DNA of 64,000 bases, taken from the NCBI RefSeq assembly GCF_000250675.2, contig NC_018681.1:3906001-3970000 (forward strand), read 5' to 3'. The stretch is from Nocardia brasiliensis ATCC 700358. GTDB taxonomy: Bacteria; Actinomycetota; Actinomycetes; Mycobacteriales; Mycobacteriaceae. The position numbers and the translations under genes were made by a program. Positions 27,601 through 35,550 of this stretch are shown in pieces. Under the pieces are notes generated by a model. It worked only from the letters and a program-made list of their open reading frames with translations, was not told the origin of the DNA and did no database searches. Positions within the stretch are counted from its first letter, which is position 1, and each line of letters starts with the position of its first letter.

Positions 27601-27716
27601 CCGATCTCCAGCAGTTGCTCGATCATCAGCGACGAGTGTTGGGCCACGATCATCCAGAGACCAGAGCCACCAGGAATGAACTGACCTTCTGGCATCGCCG
27701 GCTACCCCGGGAGTGA
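24609..27716 (+). CDS. caspase-like STAND ATPase with TPR repeats
   Basis: This is a 1035-residue protein. The N-terminal third is a caspase-fold peptidase: RLALVIGSECD, His82 in SFIGHG and Cys134 in VVLVDACEAG form the expected dyad. The STAND core has Walker A GSAGCGKST (278-286) and Walker B ITIVVDGLDQP (373-383). From about residue 655 to the end there are nine TPR repeats of about 42-45 residues. They are built on the pattern DHPDTLATRxxIARWRGxxGD and RVLG, as in kinesin-light-chain-type TPRs. GTG 24588 is a possible earlier start. TPR sensing, ATP switching and proteolytic killing is the likely logic. It pairs with the divergent TIR protein. Confidence 0.85.
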   Translation: MGGRLALVIGSECDAAPRLGFTADLAVRLCSALHRFGGWEPTSSSGRPLLDPTIAELKSAIREAFAAAADQQATLLISFIGHGVAVADRYFYLLAKDSPRDLPDSETAYNLGPALLERLAAVHLDGLVVLVDACEAGIGARAAHSWIDLLNPVAGRMEFLVAADTGSAYDGCFTRTMLDVFDRGLPQHGANLLPADLRSSIAARCRRQIPRQLSSAVGGDAGLWLVPNVARRNDAVRGSPAAGLVDQLTNGLATTPALRAGVADVFNADKQRLRVVTGSAGCGKSTLLAVLIRPGLLDGAPFTSEYVTAAVFLDISSTIENVVAELTSQLRRRVAGFADIGADPDEFGSAELDLVERAVLGPLSRVEPLFGRITIVVDGLDQPEPGTRELLVDAIARATTRRDLAHVGVIVGVRQGAGPGESPRLGHQHRTTLLSPTASEIVEVLRESTPAAASVPYTPVWIERTEMLLRQTTAGGWLLARLLIELTDIDRIATQGAISIDNLVTQRIREAVRAAGANSVRAIVAIAGLIAAAGTGPVLPLEILAAALRVLGITLRTPRIRDLVVELGVLVSRGNPGTDEETFGLVHEDFVAPMQTEQENQGLSVATAHHALARAIDHHTTDITMKYARSSAVRHYLANKESAAAISFLERHETPRAADNRDLWATWLASFTAQIGWDHPDTLIARHRLAYWRGESGDPHTAVTELEALLAARIQRGGPLHPETLNTRFDLARWHGHRGDIRGAIAEFERLLADQLRVLGADHPATLSTRHNIARWRGKNGESATAARLFDQIRIDRVRVLGPDHPDVLATRQNIARWQADSGDVRTAIAVLEALLQDRIRVLGPDHSQTLATRYHLARCRGLGGDVTGAVDDAERLLLEQLRVLGSDHLDTLATRHHIARWRGEGGDRERAIAELTALLADMIRVLGRNHPHTLITRQLVVRWTVRSNDPTAARVQFDELLMDHLRVLGPDHPETLAVRRHFAHWLGMQGDPVLAMTDLQQLLDHQRRVLGHDHPETRATRNELTFWHRRLPRE

Positions 27717-27719
27717 CCA

Positions 27720-27745
27720 GCGGCACGCTGATCAACGTGTGCCGC
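27720..27745 (+). terminator. possible hairpin after the caspase-STAND gene
   Basis: GCGGCAC (27720-27726) pairs with GTGCCGC (27739-27745) starting 3 bp after the stop codon. The loop is 12 nt and there is no T-run, so the function is tentative. The remaining gap to 27860 shows a TTGACT box (27826-27831) that could be a -35 element for the next gene. Confidence 0.4.
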
Positions 27746-27860
27746 AACGTCAACGGCCGAAGGGTGGCAGAATCGGCAATCCACCTGCACGGACCATGAT
27801 TGTTCGAGCATTTACTAGAAGAGTCTTGACTCGTTGAGTGGATGTTGGGACGCTGGTGGG

Positions 27861-28640
27861 GTGTGGACGAGAGATGCTGTTGTGCCGACGGTGCGGGGCG
27901 GGTTCCCCGAGCTGGCCGGTGTCATCGAGCGGCGGTTGCTGGTGAACTACCGGGTCGACCCGGCTGTCGTGGCGAAGGTGCTGCCCGCGCCGTTGCGCCC
28001 GCAGTTGGTCGGGGACTGGGCGGTGGCCGGGATCTGTTTGATCCGGCTCGGGCGGTTGCGGCCGCGTGGCCTGCCGCGCTGGGTCGGGTTGCGCAGCGAG
28101 AACGCGGCGCATCGCGTCGCGGTCGAATGGGACGGTCCGCGCGGGCGCGAGACTGGGGTCTACATTCCACGCCGCGACACCGGCTCGGCGCTCAACGTGC
28201 TGGTCGGCGGTCGGCTCTTCCCGGGCGATCACGAGCACGCGCGGTTCCGGGTGCGCGAGACCGCCGACGATTTACAGGTGGCCTTCGCGAGCCGAGACTC
28301 GGCCACAAAGGTGCACGTGGATGTCCGGCGGACGACACGGTGGCCGGGCAGCGAGCTGTTCACTGATCTGGCGCAGGCCTCGGAGTTCTTCCGCCGCGGC
28401 TCGGCCGGGTATTCCGCGACCCGCGGCGGAGCCGAGCTGGCCGGACTCGAATTGCGCACGGACGCCTGGCATGTCGAACCGGTCGAGGTCGCCGCGGTGC
28501 GCTCCACGTTCTTCGACGACGCGAACGTCTTCCCACCCGGCAGCGCGCACCTCGACTGCGCGCTGCTCATGCGCGACGTGCCGGTCACCTGGCACCCGCT
28601 CGCGCCACTGCCCCTCGCGGCGCGCGGCCCGAACCGGTAG
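27861..28640 (+). CDS. DUF2071-like protein
   Basis: This protein of about 259 residues resembles the DUF2071/YqjF family, which shares the acetoacetate decarboxylase-like barrel. Typical segments are ERRLLVNYRVDPAVVAKVLP, the AGICLIRLGRLRPRGLP strand, TGVYIPRRDTGS and the C-terminal STFFDDANVFPPGSAHLDCALLMRD read in parts. The start is uncertain: GTG 27861 is taken, and TTG 27834 would add nine residues. Neither has a good ribosome site. No enzymatic activity is established. It follows the defence pair but shows no functional link. Confidence 0.7.
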   Translation: MWTRDAVVPTVRGGFPELAGVIERRLLVNYRVDPAVVAKVLPAPLRPQLVGDWAVAGICLIRLGRLRPRGLPRWVGLRSENAAHRVAVEWDGPRGRETGVYIPRRDTGSALNVLVGGRLFPGDHEHARFRVRETADDLQVAFASRDSATKVHVDVRRTTRWPGSELFTDLAQASEFFRRGSAGYSATRGGAELAGLELRTDAWHVEPVEVAAVRSTFFDDANVFPPGSAHLDCALLMRDVPVTWHPLAPLPLAARGPNR

Positions 28641-28712
28641 CACGTCCCAGTTTGTCGGACCCCCGTGTCACGCTGGGGAAGTACCAGCGTTCGACGGCCG
28701 GAGGGGAACGAT

Positions 28713-28889
28713 ATGGCCGATACCGACGACCGTGCCACGGTCCGACTCGTCACACACTGCCGCCGCTGCCACGGCTGGCTCGTCTCGGCCGATTCGGTAG
28801 CCCAGGGCATCGGGCCGACCTGTGCCGTTCGCGAACGTGCCGAACAACGTGCGAACCGAGAACTGACCCTGTTCGACATCGCAGCCTGA
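28713..28889 (+). CDS. small DUF6011-like zinc-ribbon protein
   Basis: This is a 58-residue protein with CRRCHGWL and a later GIGPTCAVRE. That gives the CxxC...C metal-binding pattern and the GIGPTC signature of DUF6011-type domains. GGAGGGG (28700-28706) is well placed before ATG 28713. Function is unknown. Such mini-ribbons often accompany DNA- or RNA-handling proteins. Confidence 0.8.
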   Translation: MADTDDRATVRLVTHCRRCHGWLVSADSVAQGIGPTCAVRERAEQRANRELTLFDIAA

Positions 28890-28943
28890 CCGGGGCGAGA
28901 GGTATCGGCGCAGACGGCCCCGGCCAGGGAGCTGCGGCAGCCG

Positions 28944-29582
28944 TTACGCCTCGGCGCCGGCGAGCAGGGCCTTCTTGGCTTCCGCGACGCACTCTGCCCA
29001 GGGGCGGTCGAGTTCGATGACGCCCTTGTCGCTCATGAACGCGCTGGAGACGACGACGTCCGGGGTGAGGGTGGCGAGCAGGTCGAGGGTGGTGAGCAGG
29101 GTTTCGCGGTCGCTGTGGCCCTCGATGTAACCGGCCCACCAGGTGCCGTTCTCGCCGAGGATCAGGGTGTCACCGGTGAAGAGATGGCGTTTGCCGTCGA
29201 TGGTCGCGAGGTAGCAGGCGCTGCCCGCGGTGTGGCCGGGCGTCGGGATCACCTCGAGTCCGGCGATCGCGGTGTGCCGGGTGTCGAACGGGTCGTCGAC
29301 GGTGGTGGCGGTGACCTCGCCCGCGTCCGCGCGGTGGATGTGCAATTGCGCGCCGAAGCGTTCGCGGACGAGCGCGAGGGACGAGGCGACCTCGTCGCGG
29401 TGGCTCAGGTAGTGCTGGGCGACGCCGCCGAGTTCGGCGATCTTGTCGAATTCCTCGGTGAGCGTGGTGTTGTAGAACAGCACGTTCCCGTCGGGGGTGG
29501 TCCAGAGGTAGGCGTGCGTGTTCAACCCGGGGAAGGGGCTCAAGGTCTCGGTCTCCCACAGGTTCGCGGTGATCTGGTGCAT
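28944..29582 (-). CDS. MBL-fold metallo-hydrolase
   Basis: This is a 212-residue metallo-beta-lactamase-fold hydrolase. Metal-site motifs are YLSHRDEV (in place of HxHxDH), TPGHTAGS and LFTGDTL. The first motif has lost one histidine, as in some atypical MBL hydrolases. ATG 29582 has GGAAGGA 6 nt upstream, so the ten-residue longer start is rejected. It is a single gene downstream of the AAA regulator on the same strand, with a 76-bp gap. The substrate is unknown. Confidence 0.85.
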   Translation of the reverse strand: MHQITANLWETETLSPFPGLNTHAYLWTTPDGNVLFYNTTLTEEFDKIAELGGVAQHYLSHRDEVASSLALVRERFGAQLHIHRADAGEVTATTVDDPFDTRHTAIAGLEVIPTPGHTAGSACYLATIDGKRHLFTGDTLILGENGTWWAGYIEGHSDRETLLTTLDLLATLTPDVVVSSAFMSDKGVIELDRPWAECVAEAKKALLAGAEA

Positions 29583-29658
29583 CGTCTGTTCCTTCCGTGC
29601 GTGGTCTGTCACCTGGAAGGCGCGAGATCCGATCTCGCGACGCTAGGGCGTCGCGCAT

Positions 29659-32600
29659 TCACAGTCGCCAGCTGATGTCGCGCTGCGGCTGGTACCGGCA
29701 GACGAGTCCGAGCGAGACGGTCGCGCGCAGGTGCTCGGCGAGTTCCGGATGGATCCGGTCGATCCGGCGCAGGGTGTCGCGCACCCGGGCGGATACGGTT
29801 TTGCGCGCCCGCTCGGCGTCGTCACCGAGGTGGCGGGTGCGTCCGGCCAGGCCCGCGGTGCGGCGCAATTCGTCCAGCAGCGCCGCGCGCTCCCGGTCCA
29901 GTTCGGCGGCGCGGTCGTCGCGACCGAGGGTGACCGCGCGGTCGATCTCGGCATCGAGGGTGGTCAGCCGCCGGTGGTAAGCGGCCTTTGCCTCGTCGTC
30001 GAGCACCGGGTCGGCCCCGAAGGACTTGGCGGCCTGCACCACCGCGCTGGGATCGGTGGTGCCGAACAGTTCCAGGCTGGGGATGTCGCTGTCCCGATGG
30101 CCGAGCAGCACGTGCAGGTCGCGCAGGCCCTTGGCGTCAGGCAGGTGCACGGTCCGCTCGGCGAAGCGTAGCGTCCAGACGTCGCCGTCGTGCCGGAACT
30201 CGTTGTCCGAGGGCATGATCGGTGTACGCGGCGCGGGTTGTGTGCGGTGTGCGAGCAGGTGCAGCTGCTGTCGCGCCGCGTCGACCCACGGCCGCGCCCG
30301 CAGCCGGTGCGCCGAATCCGCTGCCGCGGTGAGGTATTCGACGGCGGCCGGGTGGTCCCCGGAGGCGGCGGCGAGCCGGCCCAGCCAGTAGGAGTACGGT
30401 CCGTAGACCGCGCCGCCGCCCGCGACCACCGCCCACCAGGCGGCCAGCGGAATCAGCCTGGCGCGCACCGTCTCCCGGAGTTCGGGATCGTCCAGCACGA
30501 GGGCGGCATACGCCTGGGCGACCAGGATGGACGGATGGAAGTGCCGCGGGTGCAATGCGTACATGGCCTGGATATCGCCGACCAGGCCGCGCACCCGGTC
30601 GAGGTCGCGGCGGCGGGCGGCGGTGATCAGTTCGGGGACCGCGGTATAGGCGACGGCGGTGTCGCGATAGCGTTCGACGAACGCCTCGGCCTGCGCCAGA
30701 TCGCCCGCGAGCAGCGCCAGCGCCCAGCGTTGTTCGAGCCAGAGCGGGGTCAGATCGACCTCGCCGAGCCGTTCGCCGAGCGCGTACGCCTCGTCGATGG
30801 CGTTGCGTGCGTCCGCGAATCGCCCGGTGAGGGTGGCGAGTGCGCCGGTGCGCGACAGCGCGATGAAACGGAACCGGAGCAGCCGCGCCCGGTCCGCGTG
30901 TGCGCCGAAGGCGGCCAGCTCGATATGCGCCGCGGGGTCGCCCAGTTCGAGCAACGCGGTGAAACGCAGTAATACGCCTTGCAATTCGAGTTCGTCGCCG
31001 TGGTCACGGTGGCCGATGGCGGCGAGTTCCCCGGCCAGCGACAAGCGCTCCGCCGCGGTGCCGGGCCGCCAGATCGCGTCGTGCCGCGCGAGCAGGGCCG
31101 CGGCCAGCGCGGTGTCGTCGCCGGATGCGCGTGCCGCTCGGACGGTTTCGGCGCTGACGTGCTCGGCCGCGCCGTGCCGGGCCCGTCCCGTGTGCACTCG
31201 CACCCGGGTCGCCGCGGCGCGCACCCGGACCGCCAGCGGGTCGGTGGGCGGGCGTTCGGCGAGCAGCATGCGATACGCCTGGTCCATCAGGTCGATCTCG
31301 CGCTCGGCCTGGTGTTCCGGATCCGGCATGCCGAGTTCGTGCAGCCCGAGGGCGGCCTCGGCGAACAGCTCGGCGGCGGCGCGGGTTCTGGCCGTGGTCA
31401 GCAGGGCCTCGTAAGTGCGCCGCGCCGCGGCGAGTTCGCCGGAACCGCTCTGCGCCGCGGCCAGACCCAATCCGACGGTGCCGCGCAGCTCGGCCTGGTT
31501 CGCGGGGAGCAGGGCGAGGGCACGCTGATAGTGGACGGCGACTTCGCCCGCGGCGAGCCGGCCGCAGGCGTCCGCGGCGGCGTCCAGCAGATACCGCAGC
31601 GTGCGCTGCGGGTCGATCGCGTCTGCCGCCAGGTACGCGTGATGTGCGAGCTCGCTCGGGGTCGCCCCGGATACCTCCCTGGGCAACCGTTCGAGCGCGC
31701 CGAGCACGGCCGCGTGCCGCTTCCTGGCCTCGGTGTCGCCGATCCGCCCGATCAGATTCTCCCGCACCAGGTCGTGCACGAACGCGTAACGGTCCGTGCG
31801 CGGCGTCGTCAGCAATCGGGCGCGCACCGCGAGCGCGGCGAGGTCGAGCACCTCGCCGAGATCGCGACCCGAACCGGCGGCCACCACCTGGGCGGCGAAC
31901 TCCCGGCCGATGAGCGCGGCGGTGGTCAGGACGTCCAGTGCGGCGGCAGGCAGCGGGGTCAGTCGCGCGTCGAGCGTTTCGCGCACGCCCGGGGTTAGCG
32001 TGTCCAGCGCGCTGCCCGTCTGCCACAGGCGTGCCGCCTGCTCGACCAGGAACGGATTGCCCCCCGAGAGTGTGTGCACCGTACGGGCGATCTCGTCCGG
32101 CGCGCGCATGCCGGTCGTCTCGTGCACGAACTCGGCGACGTGCTCGACCGGTAGCCCGGTCAGCTCGATCAGGCGCGCGGCAGTCGTCAACTCGCCGAAC
32201 ACTTCTCGCAACGGATGGCCCGGCACGTCGATGTCGTTGTCCCGCGCGGCCGCGACGATGGTGAGTCGCTCGAACCACGAGTGCCGCGCGACGAACGCCA
32301 GCACCGTCAGCGATTCCGGGTCCGCTCGATGCAGGTCGTCGATCACCACGATCACCGGGCGCAGCGCACAGGCGGTGACCAGGGCCTCGGTCACCGCGTC
32401 GGCGATCCGGAACAGCGCGCCCTGCGGCGCTTTCGGCAGTTCCACGTCACCGATCAAGAAGGACAACGCATTACCCGCGGCGGCGTCCACCGCGGCCCAC
32501 TGCTCGGGTGTCGCGGCGCGGCGCAAACCGCGCACCACCTGCACCCACGGCCAGAAGCCGGGGGTGCCGTCGCCGCTCCAGGCCGTCGCGGTCAGCACGA

Positions 32601-32772
32601 GCGCGTCGCGCGCGGCCGGCCCGCCGACGACCTCGCTGAGCAACGCCGTCTTGCCGATGCCCGCCTCGCCGGTCACCAGCACCAGCCCGCCATGGCTGGA
32701 GGTGGTGCGCCGTAACTCCTCCCGCAGCAGTGCCGCGTGATGGTCCCGGCCGATCAGCCGCGTTGCCGGCAC
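29659..32772 (-). CDS. large AAA ATPase/TPR regulator-like protein lacking LuxR HTH
   Basis: This is a 1037-residue MalT/LAL-like protein. The N-terminal AAA_16 module has RLIGRDHHAALLREEL, Walker A GEAGIGKT (35-42) and Walker B VVIDDLHRADPES (142-154). The middle is alpha-helical TPR-like. In place of the LuxR helix-turn-helix, the C-terminal 200 residues hold a short beta-rich segment (DGDVWTLRFAERTVHLPDAK) followed by a charged coiled-coil (RDDRAAELDRERAALLDELRR). That tail recurs in actinobacterial adenylate-cyclase/LuxR-like proteins. GTG 32772 follows GGAGAGGAGG. It is probably a signalling ATPase and is coupled to the SnoaL-like gene. Confidence 0.82.
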   Translation of the reverse strand: MPATRLIGRDHHAALLREELRRTTSSHGGLVLVTGEAGIGKTALLSEVVGGPAARDALVLTATAWSGDGTPGFWPWVQVVRGLRRAATPEQWAAVDAAAGNALSFLIGDVELPKAPQGALFRIADAVTEALVTACALRPVIVVIDDLHRADPESLTVLAFVARHSWFERLTIVAAARDNDIDVPGHPLREVFGELTTAARLIELTGLPVEHVAEFVHETTGMRAPDEIARTVHTLSGGNPFLVEQAARLWQTGSALDTLTPGVRETLDARLTPLPAAALDVLTTAALIGREFAAQVVAAGSGRDLGEVLDLAALAVRARLLTTPRTDRYAFVHDLVRENLIGRIGDTEARKRHAAVLGALERLPREVSGATPSELAHHAYLAADAIDPQRTLRYLLDAAADACGRLAAGEVAVHYQRALALLPANQAELRGTVGLGLAAAQSGSGELAAARRTYEALLTTARTRAAAELFAEAALGLHELGMPDPEHQAEREIDLMDQAYRMLLAERPPTDPLAVRVRAAATRVRVHTGRARHGAAEHVSAETVRAARASGDDTALAAALLARHDAIWRPGTAAERLSLAGELAAIGHRDHGDELELQGVLLRFTALLELGDPAAHIELAAFGAHADRARLLRFRFIALSRTGALATLTGRFADARNAIDEAYALGERLGEVDLTPLWLEQRWALALLAGDLAQAEAFVERYRDTAVAYTAVPELITAARRRDLDRVRGLVGDIQAMYALHPRHFHPSILVAQAYAALVLDDPELRETVRARLIPLAAWWAVVAGGGAVYGPYSYWLGRLAAASGDHPAAVEYLTAAADSAHRLRARPWVDAARQQLHLLAHRTQPAPRTPIMPSDNEFRHDGDVWTLRFAERTVHLPDAKGLRDLHVLLGHRDSDIPSLELFGTTDPSAVVQAAKSFGADPVLDDEAKAAYHRRLTTLDAEIDRAVTLGRDDRAAELDRERAALLDELRRTAGLAGRTRHLGDDAERARKTVSARVRDTLRRIDRIHPELAEHLRATVSLGLVCRYQPQRDISWRL

Positions 32773-32791
32773 GCCTGCCTCCTCTCCGGTG

Positions 32792-33274
32792 TCATTGCGG
32801 AGCCGGTGCCGCCCACATGTTCGTCAGGAGCTGGAAGCTCGGGGTGTCTACGAGCGACTGCATGGATTCGTAGATGCGCTGATAGCCGGTCGAGGCGATC
32901 CGCCACTGACCGTCGTCGTCGCGCCGATAGGTATCGGTGTAGTAGCCCGCGCCGCGAATTTTCAGGCCGTATTTGGTCTCCAGCACGGTGTCCTCGAAAG
33001 CCCAAGAGCCGACGGCGGTTTCCCCGTCGACGGTGATCTCCGGGTGGTTCGCGATATGGACCGTGACGACGGTGGGGCCGAGGTTTTCGCGCATGAACTC
33101 GGTGACCGCGGCGCGGCCGTCCAAGACGAGCGGTTCCCCCAGCGCGTGCGTGCCGTAGCGCCCGGCTACATCGACGGTGAGGGTGTCGGCGAACTCGTCC
33201 CATTGTTTGAGATCGAGGGTCCGGAAATACCGATACTTGAGCTGCCGGACGGCTTCTATGGCGTCGAGATCCAT
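32792..33274 (-). CDS. SnoaL-like/NTF2-fold protein
   Basis: This is a 160-residue NTF2-superfamily cone-fold protein. It has AIEAVRQLKYRYFRTLDLKQ, TVDVAGRYGTH, VTVHIANHPEITVDGETAVG and RRDDDGQWRIASTGYQRIYE in order, as in SnoaL_4 proteins. Members include scytalone-dehydratase-like and ring-hydroxylating small-subunit-like proteins, so activity is open. ATG 33274 lacks a strong ribosome site. It ends 19 bp before the AAA regulator on the same strand and probably shares its transcript. Confidence 0.82.
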   Translation of the reverse strand: MDLDAIEAVRQLKYRYFRTLDLKQWDEFADTLTVDVAGRYGTHALGEPLVLDGRAAVTEFMRENLGPTVVTVHIANHPEITVDGETAVGSWAFEDTVLETKYGLKIRGAGYYTDTYRRDDDGQWRIASTGYQRIYESMQSLVDTPSFQLLTNMWAAPAPQ

Positions 33275-33424
33275 GGCATCAGCGTGGCACGGGCGTGCGT
33301 CGCAGACAACAACCGGCGACGGGTGTCCCGCGCGGCTCGCTGGGTACCCGAAGTAATGAGGCGTGCCGATACCAGCGCACGCGCTCAACGCGCCGAATGC
33401 CGCACCACCACACAGGAGTCCGCC

Positions 33425-33682
33425 GTGAACAGTCCGGTCACCTCGGTTCATGCCACCGATCTCGCCCTCGACCAGGCCGTCGCCCTGCGCGCCGCCGCCG
33501 TCCGCTTGGAGGACGAATTCGACGGCGTCGTCGCCGACGACGCCATCGAACAATTCCTGCATTCCGCCTACGAGCACGTCGCCGACCACGCCACGATCGA
33601 CAATTTCCTGCCGCTGCTCGCTGAGCGCTACACGCGAGAGTGGCTGTACGCCTTGGTCGATCAGCACAGCGACCGCGCCTAG
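33425..33682 (+). CDS. small three-helix-bundle domain protein
   Basis: This is an 85-residue helical protein resembling the N-terminal dimerisation domain seen in some actinobacterial phosphatase-like proteins. Key stretches are ALRAAAVRLEDEFDG, ADDAIEQFLHSAYEHV and FLPLLAERYTREWLYAL. Here the domain stands alone. GTG 33425 has AGGAG (33414-33418) upstream. It is monocistronic, convergent with the ArsR gene, and ends before a strong hairpin. Confidence 0.75.
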   Translation: MNSPVTSVHATDLALDQAVALRAAAVRLEDEFDGVVADDAIEQFLHSAYEHVADHATIDNFLPLLAERYTREWLYALVDQHSDRA

Positions 33683-33702
33683 GCCCGGTCGCGGAGTCTC
33701 GA

Positions 33703-33734
33703 CCGGCGCCGCCGCGGTTCAGCGGTGGCGCCGG
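33703..33734. terminator. bidirectional hairpin terminator
   Basis: CCGGCGCCGCCGC (33703-33715) pairs with GCGGTGGCGCCGG (33722-33734) around a 6-nt loop. The 13-bp stem contains one G-T pair. It fills most of the gap between two convergent genes. Confidence 0.65.
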
Positions 33735-33741
33735 CCGGACT

Positions 33742-34191
33742 TTAGTGCAACACCTCGGCGATATCGGCGGCCGCGGTCATCAGGACCAGTATCGGGACCA
33801 CCTTCGGGGCAGGGATGCGATAGGTGCCTCGGCGGTTCTGCTCGATGAGCTTCGCCGACGACAACGCGCGCACATGGTGGTATAGCTGGCCGGTGGAGGT
33901 GAGGCCGAGGGCCTCGGCCAGTTCGGCGCCGGTGCGCGGACCGTCGAGCAGTTCCTGGATCAGCGCGTGCCGCACCGGATGTCCCAGCGCGGCAAGCACT
34001 TCCACGCGCGCTGCGGCAGGCAGCCGGAGCACCGCGGCCGCGCTGTAGCGGATGGTCCAGTCGATCTCGCCGTCGAAATCGACCGCGCCGCGGTAGTCGA
34101 TGAAACCGCGCGCCGGGTCGTCGTCGCGACGCCCTTCCAGCGCTTCGATCCGCGCCTCCAGTTCGGCGAGCTTGCCCTCGACATCCGTCAT
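33742..34191 (-). CDS. ArsR-like winged-helix regulator
   Basis: This is a 149-residue protein. A short N-terminal coiled-coil (GKLAELEARIEALEGRR) precedes a winged helix of the ArsR type: LGHPVRHALIQELLDGPRTG, AELAEALGLTSTGQLYHHVR and IEQNRRGTYRI. No metal-binding CxC is present, so this is not a classic metal sensor. ATG 34191 is 5 bp after the stop of the lipoprotein gene, implying coupling. A coiled-coil before the HTH is unusual for ArsR and may mediate dimerisation. Confidence 0.8.
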   Translation of the reverse strand: MTDVEGKLAELEARIEALEGRRDDDPARGFIDYRGAVDFDGEIDWTIRYSAAAVLRLPAAARVEVLAALGHPVRHALIQELLDGPRTGAELAEALGLTSTGQLYHHVRALSSAKLIEQNRRGTYRIPAPKVVPILVLMTAAADIAEVLH

Positions 34192-34196
34192 GCCGA

Positions 34197-35195
34197 TCAC
34201 GGTAACCGGTGCAGCATCTCCGGCTCGGTCATGGCGCGGAACAGCAGTTCTTGATGACGGAAGCTCTTCAGCGCGGCCGACCAGGTGGACTCGGGCATGC
34301 GGCGGTTGAGCAGCACCGCGGTCGCGACCGTACCGTCGGCGCGGCGTAGCGACATCGCCTCGGTCAGGATGCTCGCCAGCGCACCACCCTTGAAGCCGAG
34401 CCCGACGAACCCGGTCGGCGGGGGTTGCCATTCCAGGTGTGCGCGGGCGATTTCGGCGCCGGGCCCGAAACTTCCGGTGGCGAACGCGCGATACAGCGAC
34501 GTGAGCTGGCGTGCCGAACCGGTCCAGGTGGTTTCCGCCCACGCCACTTGATCGGTGTAGGACGGCGGTGATTTCGACAGTATCGCCGCGCGATACGCCG
34601 GATCGGCCGCATAGCGTCGAGCCGCGGCCCATTCGTCGGCGATGTCCGGTTCGGCCAGCCGAAGCATGCTGCCCAGTGGCGAGAACAGCATGTAGTCGTG
34701 CCAACCTCCGGCCGCGGCGGCCTCGATCAGCGCCTTGTCGCCGAGACGGTCCCGCAGGTAGTCGGGGGCGGCGTTGTCGCTCTCCTGGATCATCGCGCTC
34801 ACCAGCTGATCGAGGGTGACCGTGTCGCCGGGAAGCCGTTTGCGCGCCTGTTCGTGCGCTCCGCCATCTGCTTTCGGCAGATACCACCGCTCCCATTCGG
34901 CGACCGGGATCTGCTCCTGCGGATCGACCGTGCCCGCCGCGACTGCCCGCGCGTATGCCGCGAGCGGTACCACCTTCGCCGCGGACGCGAGCGGCTGCTG
35001 CTCATCGGCGCGCCGTTCGGCGGTATGTCCCAGCCCGTCGTCGACGACGAACGCGACGTTGTCCGGGTCCTGCTCGAGCCACGACAACCACCCCTCGACC
35101 GTGGTCACGTCTGCCGCCGCGCTGGTCGCGGTACTCGAACATCCGGCAACCAGCGGTAAAACCGCGGCCAGCACGACGGCAAGTCTGCGTCGCAT
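34197..35195 (-). CDS. class A beta-lactamase-like serine hydrolase lipoprotein
   Basis: This is a 332-residue lipoprotein with lipobox LVAGC (Cys19). The penicillin-recognising fold is indicated by SAAK (Ser71, Lys74), SDN (139-141) and KGG at 269-271 in place of KTG. No Glu166-like omega loop is evident, so penicillin hydrolysis is doubtful. A peptidase or esterase role on the cell wall is as likely. ATG 35195 is 7 nt after GGAGGG. ATG 35198 is also in frame. It forms an operon with the downstream ArsR-like gene. Confidence 0.82.
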   Translation of the reverse strand: MRRRLAVVLAAVLPLVAGCSSTATSAAADVTTVEGWLSWLEQDPDNVAFVVDDGLGHTAERRADEQQPLASAAKVVPLAAYARAVAAGTVDPQEQIPVAEWERWYLPKADGGAHEQARKRLPGDTVTLDQLVSAMIQESDNAAPDYLRDRLGDKALIEAAAAGGWHDYMLFSPLGSMLRLAEPDIADEWAAARRYAADPAYRAAILSKSPPSYTDQVAWAETTWTGSARQLTSLYRAFATGSFGPGAEIARAHLEWQPPPTGFVGLGFKGGALASILTEAMSLRRADGTVATAVLLNRRMPESTWSAALKSFRHQELLFRAMTEPEMLHRLP

Positions 35196-35205
35196 CATCC
35201 CACCC

Positions 35206-35229
35206 TCCGTAAATCCGTAATTCCGTAAT
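35206..35229. repeat. three tandem 8-bp units at the lipoprotein 5' region
   Basis: TCCGTAAA, TCCGTAAT and TCCGTAAT follow head to tail and touch the ribosome site of the beta-lactamase-like gene. Reverse-strand reading is ATTACGGA. Iterons in this position could be regulator half sites, for example for the ArsR-like protein of the same operon. The rest of 35230-35550, a divergent intergenic region, shows no further clear element. Confidence 0.6.
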
Positions 35230-35550
35230 AACGAACTACTGTGATGGTAGCTGTCCGGCCACGTCGGCGCCATCGAGTCCCGTTCGACGAGAACATCGGA
35301 CTGGTCTGGTATTCCAGCGAGCGGTGGGGTGACACCGTGTAGTGGTGCCACCCCATTGGCGAAAGCTATTGACTGGGTTGGCGTATGACCAGGGGAGAAA
35401 AGATCCGTAGTCGTCTCCGTAGTTTCCGGGATTCCACCGAACGGCCCGCTCGAGGCACTGTGATGGGCGACACAAAGTGGTGTGCCGGAAACGCACATGC
35501 CTAATAGATGTACTTCTAAGCTCTAGGCGAGCACGTGGTGGAGGTGAGCT

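Noticed and set aside
28890..28923. CCGGGGC/GCCCCGG as terminator between convergent genes
   Set aside because: Arms of only 7 bp around a 20-nt loop and no T-run; too weak to annotate.
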